This document shows positions 7,704 through 15,002 of a stretch of 22,784 bases of DNA, one piece after another. Location: NCBI GenBank assembly GCA_903917955.1, contig CAIXCO010000300.1, forward strand, positions 1 through 22,784, written 5' to 3'. The DNA comes from an uncultured Chlorobiaceae bacterium (GTDB lineage Bacteria > Bacteroidota > Chlorobiia > Chlorobiales > Chlorobiaceae). Both the position numbers and the translations under genes were made by a program. Position 1 is the stretch's first letter, and every line of letters starts with the position of its first letter. The notes under the pieces are model-generated. The model saw only the letters and a list, made by a program, of their open reading frames with translations, was not told the DNA's origin and made no database searches.

Positions 7704-8609
7704 ATGACAAAAAACTGCTTCCGTTACATTTTTATTTTTAATCCCGCAGCAGACAAAGGGCGTGCTTCGCGCAAGGCAGAATGGCTTAACGCTCTCCTCT
7801 CTGAAAGGAGTGACTCAGAACTCTTTACGACAACCTATGCTGGGCATGCGGGCGATATAGCTCGCTCTGAAACAAGAGAGGGTACCTGTTTGGTCGCCTG
7901 CGGTGGAGATGGAACGCTGCATGAAGTGGTTAATGCTGTTGCTGGACGGGGTGTCACGGTCGGGATTGTACCGATTGGGTCAGCAAATGATTTTATCAAA
8001 ACCAGCCATCCTCAATGCAGCGCACATTCAGGGATCAGCCATTTGTTTGATGGAGAGACCAAAGTTGTTGATCTTGGCAGTGTCTCTTATGGCAAAGCGA
8101 TGCATCGTTATTTTATCAACTCCCTCGGCATTGGTTTTACCGGAAGAATTGCAAAAAGCGTTCAACAATCGCCCTGGTTAAAGGGAGAACTTGGGTACGT
8201 TTATGCACTTCTCAGTGTGCTTTTTGGTTACGAGCCGCTGACAATGGCTATCAAGATTACCCTTGAAGATTCCATCATTGAACTTCATGAGCGAATTTTT
8301 GTCTTTTCTGTTTTGAATGGAAAAGTTGAGGGAGGTAAATTCAGGATAGCTCCGGATGCTGAGTTGGCGGACGGATTGCTCGATGTCTGTATCCTCAAGG
8401 CGGTGCCTAAATACCAGTTTTTTCGCTATGTGCTTCACTATCTTCGAGGCACCCACATCAACGATCCCCAGGTACTCTACTGCAAGGCCAGGCGTGTTGA
8501 GGTAACGCTTGACGCGGCGGAGGTGATGCACCTGGATGGAGAACTCTATGATAACATTTCCGGCACGGTTGTGATTTCGGTTGTTCCACAGGGCCTTTCT
8601 GTGCAATAG
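7704..8609 (+). CDS. Diacylglycerol kinase-like lipid kinase (YegS/DgkB family)
   Basis: A 301-residue protein with the DAGK catalytic fold. I-F-N-P-A-A-D-K-G-R at 11-20 is the nucleotide-side start, G-G-D-G-T at 67-71 is the signature phosphate-binding loop, followed by L-H-E-V-V-N-A-V, and G-S-A-N-D-F at 92-97 is the second conserved element. The C-terminal half ends with the expected beta-rich part (V-M-H-L-D-G-E-L). The family phosphorylates diacylglycerol, other membrane lipids or sphingoid-like bases; the substrate cannot be told here. An in-frame stop at 7668 leaves ATG 7704 as the natural start, without a good Shine-Dalgarno. Its stop is only five bases from the stop of the convergent regulator, with no room for a terminator. 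Confidence 0.9.
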   Translation: MTKNCFRYIFIFNPAADKGRASRKAEWLNALLSERSDSELFTTTYAGHAGDIARSETREGTCLVACGGDGTLHEVVNAVAGRGVTVGIVPIGSANDFIKTSHPQCSAHSGISHLFDGETKVVDLGSVSYGKAMHRYFINSLGIGFTGRIAKSVQQSPWLKGELGYVYALLSVLFGYEPLTMAIKITLEDSIIELHERIFVFSVLNGKVEGGKFRIAPDAELADGLLDVCILKAVPKYQFFRYVLHYLRGTHINDPQVLYCKARRVEVTLDAAEVMHLDGELYDNISGTVVISVVPQGLSVQ

Positions 8610-8614
8610 GCTTT

Positions 8615-9853
8615 TTATGAAAGCGCGAGTTCTGAAAGAAAGTTTTTGATTGATTGGTGCTTTCCAAGGCCAAGCTTTTTATGTATTCGGTAGCGGATGC
8701 TTTCCATCCCTCTTGTGGTAATACCGATGGAACGGGCAATCTCCGAGGTATCGTAGTTCAATCTGACAAGCAGGCTTATTCTCAGTTCGCGCGGACTGAG
8801 CTTGGGAAACTGTTTCTGCAACGCGGACAAAAACAGTGAATCAGACATGGTCAGTTCGATGTCTGGTTTTTTTTCGATAATCACATTATCAAGAAGGCTC
8901 AGGCAGGAATCGGTGATAGCGCCTTTAAAGCAGGGGTCAATTTCAAGAGAGTCGAGTTTATCAACAAGATCACGTAACCTTTTTTTATTCTCTGTAATAA
9001 GCGTTGTAAATTTGGTCAGTTCCATATCCCGCATCTCAATTCTTCTTGTAAGAGCGGCGATTTCCTCTTCCATGTCGCGACTGGATTTTTTGTTCACCTC
9101 CGTTTGCGCATTTGTTTTTATCACCATCTGGGTTATTCGATATTCAAAGTTCTGTTTAAGCAGTGACTGTTCGGTCTGTTTTTTCGCTTCTTTTGCTATA
9201 AGGTCTTTGCGCAAACAGTCTATTGCCTTGAAAAATGAATAATAGTGGTGTCCAGGCGGAGGGGGCGTTATTTGCTCGTCAAGCATGTCAAGCCAGGATA
9301 TCCTTGCAATGGCTTCAAGAAACCTCTTTTTTAAGGTTTGATCGGTGTGGTGGTTCACACAGCAGGAATCCGTGGATGAAAGTTTTCCTGCCTTGAATGC
9401 AATGATCTGTTCAATGGCCTCTTTATAGGTTTTTGCCAGTATGACGCAAATTTTGTCGGGGGCGACTGCGGCAAAAGTTTCGACGATGATGCGCATGGAG
9501 TCCGCAATATTGTAAAAGCTTACAACGCCGAGAAGAGGGCTCCAGTTAAAAAAGAGATCGGTTATCGACAGTTTGTAGTCGAAGGAAATGCTCGATATGC
9601 AGCTCAGATCGAACAGAATATGAAACTGCTTGTTCAGGAGATCAGATTCTGTGAGCACAAGTTGCAATAGTTCGCTGTCCATAAAGTCAAGGACAACATT
9701 TTGTCCGGCTTCAACCTGAGCCCAAGTGTAGACGATATTGCCATCAATCACCTCTACCCACTTGGTATATCCAGCAGCAGGGTGATGGGTTTTCCAGTGG
9801 CTTTTTGCGGTTGTTCCGAGAGTTGCTCTGATACTTGATTTTTGGTCTGCCAT
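8615..9853 (-). CDS. Long regulator: unknown N-terminal domain, coiled coil, LuxR-type HTH
   Basis: A 412-residue protein. Residues about 25-150 form a mixed alpha/beta region (VVLDFMDSELLQLVL, then FHILFDLSCISSISFDYKL, then LLGVVSFYN) reminiscent of a STAS-like fold, but I do not recognise it firmly. Residues about 165-215 include C-C-V-N-H-H and a P-P-P-P-G turn. Residues about 215-305 look like coiled coil, and about 350-395 a LuxR/GerE-like HTH nearly identical to that of 6649-7152. The ATG at 9853 is chosen over 9874 because AGGAAGG lies about ten bases ahead. No transmembrane segment or phospho-acceptor domain is evident. A sensory or partner-binding role for the N-terminus is inference. 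Confidence 0.8.
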   Translation of the reverse strand: MADQKSSIRATLGTTAKSHWKTHHPAAGYTKWVEVIDGNIVYTWAQVEAGQNVVLDFMDSELLQLVLTESDLLNKQFHILFDLSCISSISFDYKLSITDLFFNWSPLLGVVSFYNIADSMRIIVETFAAVAPDKICVILAKTYKEAIEQIIAFKAGKLSSTDSCCVNHHTDQTLKKRFLEAIARISWLDMLDEQITPPPPGHHYYSFFKAIDCLRKDLIAKEAKKQTEQSLLKQNFEYRITQMVIKTNAQTEVNKKSSRDMEEEIAALTRRIEMRDMELTKFTTLITENKKRLRDLVDKLDSLEIDPCFKGAITDSCLSLLDNVIIEKKPDIELTMSDSLFLSALQKQFPKLSPRELRISLLVRLNYDTSEIARSIGITTRGMESIRYRIHKKLGLGKHQSIKNFLSELALS

Positions 9854-9879
9854 GTGATTTGGCCCTTCCTGCATACAGA

Positions 9880-9885
9880 ATTATA
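9880..9885 (-). promoter_or_regulatory. Possible -10 element of the long regulator
   Basis: On the minus strand TATAAT lies 26 bases before the ATG at 9853. Transcription would start near 9873, leaving a short leader that carries the AGGAAGG ribosome site. No good -35 sits at 17 bases (TTGACC is too close, at 13), so this is tentative. Confidence 0.3.
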
Positions 9886-9907
9886 GAAATTATTACAGGG
9901 TCAAATT

Positions 9908-9938
9908 CGGCAGAGTACTCATTGCTGCCGTTTTTATT
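9908..9938 (+). terminator. Rightward intrinsic terminator
   Basis: CGGCAG (9908-9913) pairs with CTGCCG (9925-9930) and is followed by TTTTTATT. It faces right and lies just beyond the start of the minus-strand regulator, so it would stop plus-strand transcripts that cross that gene antisense, or attenuate any long leader towards 10125. Confidence 0.5.
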
Positions 9939-10124
9939 ATGGTGATGGAACCAGAGTATTGATTCAAACTCTTGGTTACAAAGGTCAAGGTATGCTTTTT
10001 TAATGAATTTTTTTGATAGGTGAGCCGCTTCTTTAAAGAGAAGGGCAAATTCCCTGCTTTTTTTATATTCCCTTGTGAGAGCATTGTAACGTAAAATTTT
10101 TATAGAATATAGGCTGTTTACAAA

Positions 10125-11375
10125 ATGCAGGTTATTGTGTTTGAAGAGACCGGGGTTCTGGAGTTGAAGCCCCTTGTTAATCTTAAACCGGTCTATGCTC
10201 TTCGTACCGGGTTTCGCTCCCTTCAGGAAAAGCTTGACTCTTCGACAAGGGGAGAGGTGAGGCTTACCTGGCATCTTCGCCGCTCTCTGGCCCCCTTTTT
10301 TGCTGAGCAGCATCCCGAATTTGTGGTCAACCGGATTGAAGAGAAGGATGTTTTGCTGGTCAACGGTCGTATTGTTTTTGATGAAGCGGCCTCCAGAGCG
10401 GTCGTTGATGGTGAATTTGAGCCGGGAACGGCCTATATGCAGGGTGATGATCTGCTCTTTGCACGAGTGCCGAGTTCCCTGATTACTGATGCCGAAGCTC
10501 TTTTGCCAGACCTCTTTGATACTTCACTCCTTGCCGGGGCGCTCGTTACAGAGAGGGTTACGGGGTTCCGCCTTCTCACTCATCTTTGGGATCTGATAGC
10601 ATTTCACCCTGATGAGCTTTTGCTGGATGCTGAAACGCTTGAGCTTGGGCGTATTGAGGGTGAGGTTCACTCTTCGGTGGCTCTTGTCAACCCTTCAAAT
10701 ATTTATATCGCTCCCGGAGCCATTGTTCGGGCGGGTGCGGTGCTTGATGCTGACGACGGATTTGTGGCTGTCGGGGCTGGAGCTATTGTTGACCCGCAGG
10801 CGGTGCTGATGCAGAATGTTTTTCTTGCTCCCTGGTCGAGGGTGAAGATTGGTGCGAAACTGTACAGCAATGTTGCGGTGGGGACGGCATCGAGAGTTGG
10901 TGGTGAAGTTGAGGATTCCCTTCTTGAGCCCTTTGTCAACAAGCAGCATGATGGTTTTCTTGGCCATTCCTACATTTCATCCTGGTGCAATCTTGGTGCC
11001 GGAACCAATACGAGTGATCTCAAAAATAACTACAGTGGGATAAAATTGTTGCACAATGGCCGGCTGCAGAAGACAGGCATGCAGTTTCTCGGTTTGCTGA
11101 TGGGTGACCATAGCAAGAGTTCTATCAATTCGATGTTTAATACCGGGACGGTTGTTGGAACAGGGGCGAATATTTTTGGCGGTGGATTTCCTCCCAAGGA
11201 GGTACCCTCTTTTTCCTGGGGGGGAGTGAATGGTTTTGAGCTTTATGAGGTTGAAAAGGCTGTTGAAACAGCTCGAAGGGTTATGGAGCGTCGTCAGGTT
11301 GTGATGAGTAGCACTTATGAGTCGATGTTTCGTTTTGTTGCAGCCATGGAGAGCGCATCGCGTTTGGTTGTCTAA
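10125..11375 (+). CDS. GlmU-like putative sugar nucleotidyltransferase/acyltransferase
   Basis: A 416-residue protein. The N-terminal ~180 residues match the Bacteroidetes/Chlorobi GlmU-like type (start MQVIVFEETGVLELKPLVNL, then L-R-T-G-F-R-S-L) and lack the L-x-x-G-x-G-T-x-M pyrophosphorylase loop of classical GlmU. From about 190 to 340 short hexapeptide-like repeats (I-Y-I-A-P-G-A-I-V-R-A-G, V-A-V-G-A-G-A-I-V) indicate a left-handed beta-helix, and L-G-A-G-T-N-T-S-D-L-K-N-N-Y-S-G resembles the acetyl-CoA region of GlmU acetyltransferases. A role in nucleotide-sugar supply for envelope or lipopolysaccharide is inferred. The ATG 10125 has only a weak AGG 11 bases before it. trpG follows after 19 bases, probably in the same transcript. 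Confidence 0.82.
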   Translation: MQVIVFEETGVLELKPLVNLKPVYALRTGFRSLQEKLDSSTRGEVRLTWHLRRSLAPFFAEQHPEFVVNRIEEKDVLLVNGRIVFDEAASRAVVDGEFEPGTAYMQGDDLLFARVPSSLITDAEALLPDLFDTSLLAGALVTERVTGFRLLTHLWDLIAFHPDELLLDAETLELGRIEGEVHSSVALVNPSNIYIAPGAIVRAGAVLDADDGFVAVGAGAIVDPQAVLMQNVFLAPWSRVKIGAKLYSNVAVGTASRVGGEVEDSLLEPFVNKQHDGFLGHSYISSWCNLGAGTNTSDLKNNYSGIKLLHNGRLQKTGMQFLGLLMGDHSKSSINSMFNTGTVVGTGANIFGGGFPPKEVPSFSWGGVNGFELYEVEKAVETARRVMERRQVVMSSTYESMFRFVAAMESASRLVV

Positions 11376-11394
11376 TTTTTAAGCATGGATACGC

Positions 11395-11958
11395 ATGATT
11401 CTTGTTGTCGATAATTATGACTCTTTTACCTATAACCTGGTGCAGTATATCGGAGAGTCGGGGGTGAGGGTTGAGGTTTACCGCAACGACGAGCTTTCTG
11501 TTGAGGAGATCGTTGCTCTCGCTCCGGAAAAAATTGTTATTTCGCCGGGCCCCGGAACTCCAACGGATGCAGGTGTATCAATGGCGCTGATCCATGCTGT
11601 ACAGGGTAAAATTCCTCTCCTTGGGGTTTGCCTTGGCCATCAATCGATCGGCGCGGCTTTGGGTGGACATGTGGTGCGTGCGGCCACTATAATGCATGGC
11701 AAGACCTCACAGGTTTACCATGATAACCAGGGGATTTTCAGGGGAGTTGACAATCCGTTTGTGGCCACAAGGTATCATTCTCTCATTGTGGAACGTCAGA
11801 CGCTTCCGTCGGCTCTCACTATTCGTGCATGGACTGAGGATGGGGTCATCATGGGTATGGATTCGGAGCAGCTTGGGCTCTATGGTGTTCAGTTTCATCC
11901 GGAATCCATCATGACCAGTGAGGGTAAAAAAATCATCCGCAATTTTCTTGAACTGTAG
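11395..11958 (+). CDS. trpG: Anthranilate/aminodeoxychorismate synthase glutamine amidotransferase subunit
   Basis: A 187-residue class I glutamine amidotransferase that releases ammonia from glutamine for a TrpE or PabB partner. The start MILVVDNYDSFTYNLVQYIG is diagnostic. The oxyanion segment S-P-G-P-G-T-P is at 50-56, the nucleophile Cys79 lies in G-V-C-L-G-H-Q, and His168 and Glu170 lie in Q-F-H-P-E-S. M-H-G-K-T-S near 100 is also typical of the family. The catalytic triad is complete. GGA sits six bases before the ATG. No trpE or pabB is adjacent, so whether it serves tryptophan, folate or both cannot be decided from the window; the symbol pabA would be equally fair. Confidence 0.92.
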   Translation: MILVVDNYDSFTYNLVQYIGESGVRVEVYRNDELSVEEIVALAPEKIVISPGPGTPTDAGVSMALIHAVQGKIPLLGVCLGHQSIGAALGGHVVRAATIMHGKTSQVYHDNQGIFRGVDNPFVATRYHSLIVERQTLPSALTIRAWTEDGVIMGMDSEQLGLYGVQFHPESIMTSEGKKIIRNFLEL

Positions 11959-12001
11959 TATTTGACTGAGAGGATAGGGGTGTACGTATATTATGGCTAT
12001 A

Positions 12002-12035
12002 CGCCCGGGAATTTATTGCTTTGCCGGGTGGTTTT
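12002..12035 (+). terminator. Possible weak terminator after trpG
   Basis: CGCCCGG (12002-12008) can pair with CCGGGTG (12024-12030), one pair being G-U, with a long loop, followed by GTTTTG. The stem is GC-rich but the loop is large and the T-tract short. Confidence 0.35.
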
Positions 12036-12105
12036 GATACACTTGATGATGTAATGGACGTTGTTTCTTTGATGTTATTCCTGTTAATTTAAACCGTGCG
12101 TTATT

Positions 12106-12423
12106 GTGACATTTCCTTGTGAAAAAGCTGTGTGGTACTACCTTCCTCAAATCAGGGCCGATCTTGCCATTGAACTCGTGAAAACCGGCATGACTCAGTC
12201 GCAGGCGGCCAAGAAACTTGGCGTTACTCCTGCTGCGGTCTCGCAGTATATTCATAAAAAGCGGGGCCTGCAATCAGTGAAGAGCCGAAGCTATCGCAAG
12301 GAGATTGAGTTGGGGGTTAAAAAAATATGTGAAGAGGCATCGACCGAAGAGCTGCATCATCTTGTCTGCAATTGCTGTCATCTGCTGCAAAAAGAGGATG
12401 GGCAGGGGTCGTGCAGTAAATAA
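12106..12423 (+). CDS. Small Cys-rich HTH regulator, COG2522-like
   Basis: A 105-residue predicted DNA-binding protein. P-C-E-K-A-V-W-Y-Y-L-P-Q-I-R-A-D-L-A at 4-21 leads into a helix-turn-helix (M-T-Q-S-Q-A-A-K-K-L-G-V-T-P-A-A-V-S-Q-Y at 29-48). This start and the Q-x-x-A-A-x-x-L-G-V-T core resemble the archaeal-type COG2522 regulators. Cysteines at 5, 75, 88, 90, 91 and 103, with the cluster V-C-N-C-C-H, suggest metal or iron-sulfur binding; this is inference. The start is GTG 12106, with no clear Shine-Dalgarno. It ends 12 bases from the stop of the convergent bshC. Its targets are unknown. Confidence 0.78.
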   Translation: MTFPCEKAVWYYLPQIRADLAIELVKTGMTQSQAAKKLGVTPAAVSQYIHKKRGLQSVKSRSYRKEIELGVKKICEEASTEELHHLVCNCCHLLQKEDGQGSCSK

Positions 12424-12435
12424 GGGTTGTGACCT

Positions 12436-14127
12436 CTACAGTTCGACAATGATGTGCGCTTCAGTTGCATGTCCGGTCAGCAGATTTTTCAGGGTACCGA
12501 TCAGCTCCATGCCATATTTGTTGAGATAATAAAAAATATTGATAAGCCGTTCCTGGGGCAATCCTTCCGGAAAAAGCGCGGTTTCCGCTTTCATGATCTG
12601 CTCAAGAAGCTCTTCATGTTTGCGCCGGCTTGCCTTCCATGTTTTCTGTTCAATGGTTTCGATAATTTTTGTCGATTGGACGGTCGATGCGGCCAGTAGC
12701 GGTTCGAGAGTGGTGTCTATTTTGGCAAGCACTGGCTCAAGTGAGGCAAACATCCTGTTAATCTCCCTCTTTACCTCTTCAAACAGCGCCTCAAGTTGAG
12801 GGTTTTCAGCGATGCCGATCGCATTTTTTTTCAGTTGCTGCAGGTCACCAAACACTGCCTGGTAGATTTGTTTGCGTGAAACTCCCGGCTTTCCTGTCAC
12901 CAGAAGTAGCTTGTCCATGATGCGGCTTATTTTCGGCTCAACAAGTGTAAAGCTCCCTCTGGGAATGATAAATGGCATGGTTAGGCCAAAGTGCTTGTAA
13001 TTTTTCCGGTACTGTGCAAGGTAGCTGATCTCTCCAGGCCCGGCAATGCAGGCAAAGGTTGGCAGGACGTAATCCTGTATAATTGGCCGGAGAACGACGT
13101 TGGGGCTGAACTGTTCAGGGTGCTCCTGACAAAGTTCAAGCATTTGGTGTTTTGAAAGGCTCTTTTTTTCGGGCAGAATGGAGAAGGAGTCCGCCGTTGG
13201 GTGTTCAATTTTTTGCCGCTGGCCAAGATGGTTGATATGAAAAAGATTGACCGTTCTTGGTTTTGTTTGTGCCGTGTAGCCAAGTTGTTCGAGGCGTGAA
13301 CTTTGTGCAATCACATTATAGGAGGATGCTGGCGAGGTTGAGAGCTCCTGCACAAAGATTTTGGCTGAAAGCTTCTTGAATTCGGGATCCTGGCTTGAGA
13401 GCAGAATCAGCGGCTGATGGCGGAAGAGTTGCATCATGGTACCCGCAAAGCTCATCTCGAAGGTGCTTCCTGGACAATAGCACTCTGTGAGAATTTTTGA
13501 GACGCTCTCTTTGTGGATGGAATCGGGCAGGAGCCGGAGGAACTCCTCGACCGTCCTGAGAATATCTTCGTTGAAGCAACTGTTTGCAACCATCTGATCC
13601 GGCATTCGCCGGTAAGGTTCCTGCCGGAAGTGAGCAACCTGGTTTTCAGAAAAAATGGCGGTGTGGGCCGATTCCTCATAGTCATGGTCTTCACCTTCAA
13701 GCCAGAAAATTGGCACAAAATCGTATTCAGGAAAGAGTGCTTTTTGCCGTTCTGCAAAAATAATGGCGGTCAGAGCTTTATAGATGGTGTAGATTGGGCC
13801 GGTAAAAAGGCCGAGCTGCTGACCGGTAACGATGGCCATGCATCGAGGGGAGCGGAGTTTTTCAATTTCCCGGAGGTGAAGTTCTGTGGCGCCGTAACGG
13901 GTGTTTTGCCTGGAGAGGAGCCTCACAAGGGTTTCGCGGTCAAACGTCCTCGAAGCAAGCAGCCCGAGCTGGCGGTAGTAATCCGCCTCTCTCTGGTAAT
14001 CGAGGTCGAAGCATTCAGAGACCAGCTCCGAGCGTGCGGAGCCCTCCGAGGTATAGTCACGGAAAAGCTTTGAAAATCCTTTTTTTGGTGTCAGGATCTG
14101 TTTGTATTCGATGAGAAAGGTGTTCAC
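12436..14127 (-). CDS. bshC: Putative cysteine ligase BshC (bacillithiol biosynthesis)
   Basis: BshC adds cysteine to glucosaminyl-malate in the last step of bacillithiol synthesis. The protein is 563 residues with the family hallmarks A-I-V-T-G-Q-Q-L-G-L-F-T-G-P at 98-111 followed by Y-T-I-Y-K-A, and P-I-F-W-L-E-G-E-D-H-D-Y at 139-150. A charged, probably coiled-coil segment fills about 420-530. GTG 14127 (VNTFLIEYKQ) is preferred; the TTG at 14157 would overlap surE by 26 bases and has no ribosome site, though neither start has a strong one. The gap to the surE stop is four bases, so translational coupling is likely. Bacillithiol derivatives are reported from Chlorobiaceae. bshA and bshB are not in the window. 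Confidence 0.9.
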   Translation of the reverse strand: MNTFLIEYKQILTPKKGFSKLFRDYTSEGSARSELVSECFDLDYQREADYYRQLGLLASRTFDRETLVRLLSRQNTRYGATELHLREIEKLRSPRCMAIVTGQQLGLFTGPIYTIYKALTAIIFAERQKALFPEYDFVPIFWLEGEDHDYEESAHTAIFSENQVAHFRQEPYRRMPDQMVANSCFNEDILRTVEEFLRLLPDSIHKESVSKILTECYCPGSTFEMSFAGTMMQLFRHQPLILLSSQDPEFKKLSAKIFVQELSTSPASSYNVIAQSSRLEQLGYTAQTKPRTVNLFHINHLGQRQKIEHPTADSFSILPEKKSLSKHQMLELCQEHPEQFSPNVVLRPIIQDYVLPTFACIAGPGEISYLAQYRKNYKHFGLTMPFIIPRGSFTLVEPKISRIMDKLLLVTGKPGVSRKQIYQAVFGDLQQLKKNAIGIAENPQLEALFEEVKREINRMFASLEPVLAKIDTTLEPLLAASTVQSTKIIETIEQKTWKASRRKHEELLEQIMKAETALFPEGLPQERLINIFYYLNKYGMELIGTLKNLLTGHATEAHIIVEL

Positions 14128-14131
14128 AGTT

Positions 14132-14929
14132 TTATTTTTGCAGGTTCCATTGTTCAAGAGTACCGATAAGCGGGTGGTGGGTTAGATCACACGAGAGCGG
14201 TGTAACGGTTACATAGTTGTGTCTTATGGCAAATTCATCTTTGTGCAGCGTCTCATCAAGCAGGCGCAGTGTACCATTGAGCCAGTAGTAGGGGTTGCCA
14301 AACATGTCATTTCGTTCAATGGCCGCCTCTTCCCAGCGTGAACGTCCTTGCTGGGTGATTACAATACCGGCAATCTGTGATTCTGCTACATTCGGAATAT
14401 TGACCGAGAGAATGGTATCCGGAGGCAGCCCTTCAAGAAGCACTTTTTTCGACAGTTTACGTGCAAATTTTGCAGCGTAGGTAAAGTTGGCATGTTCATA
14501 AGTTGTTAGGGAAAATGCAAGGGAGGTGATGCCCTGGATGGCTCCCTCAAGAGCAGCTCCGACGGTGCCTGAATAGAGGGTGTTCATTGCAGTGTTGCTG
14601 CCGTAGTTAATGCCTGAGACAATAAGATCTGGTTTTGAGGTCAGAATATGGCTGAGGGCAACCTTGATGCAGTCTACAGGGGTTCCAGAGACTGTATAAC
14701 CAAAAAAACGACCGTTTTTCAGAAATTTCTTGATTCGCAGCGGAACGCCGAGAGTCATGGCATGACTCATCCCGCTGTGGGGTTCGGCTGGCGCAACAAC
14801 TGTAACCCGACCAATTTTTTTCATCGCCGCTGCCAGTGCATGAATGCCCTCGCCTTCAATGCCGTCATCATTACAGACCAGTATGTGAGGTTTCTCTGGC
14901 GTTTCGACGTTTTCTGGTTCGTTTGTCAT
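14132..14929 (-). CDS. surE: 5'/3'-nucleotidase SurE
   Basis: SurE, 265 residues, removes phosphate from nucleoside monophosphates and depends on a divalent metal. I-L-V-C-N-D-D-G-I at 16-24 gives the metal ligands Asp21 and Asp22. H-S-G-M-S-H-A-M-T from 51 holds Ser52, and V-S-G-I-N-Y-G-S-N at 104-112 holds Asn108, so the active site looks complete. ATG 14929 is chosen; the frame is open to a TTG at 15001 but that would add 24 residues with no family likeness. It lies 73 bases downstream of the patatin-Omp85 gene and four bases upstream of bshC, all on the minus strand. Confidence 0.93.
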   Translation of the reverse strand: MTNEPENVETPEKPHILVCNDDGIEGEGIHALAAAMKKIGRVTVVAPAEPHSGMSHAMTLGVPLRIKKFLKNGRFFGYTVSGTPVDCIKVALSHILTSKPDLIVSGINYGSNTAMNTLYSGTVGAALEGAIQGITSLAFSLTTYEHANFTYAAKFARKLSKKVLLEGLPPDTILSVNIPNVAESQIAGIVITQQGRSRWEEAAIERNDMFGNPYYWLNGTLRLLDETLHKDEFAIRHNYVTVTPLSCDLTHHPLIGTLEQWNLQK

Positions 14930-15002
14930 GAGCTTGTTTTTGGGTCTGATGTATGTCAACAGGAACTTTCCCGGGTGCCCTGAAAATACAAAAAAGTTCA
15001 AC

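Noticed and set aside
9949..9977. Imperfect inverted repeat AACCAGAGT / ACTCTTGGTT as a terminator
   Set aside because: It has a bulge and no T-tract; it may be an operator but nothing supports that.
9744..10313. Minus-strand frame of 189 codons between the long regulator and the GlmU-like gene
   Set aside because: It overlaps both flanking genes in other frames and has the Lys/Asn/Ile bias of translated AT-rich DNA.
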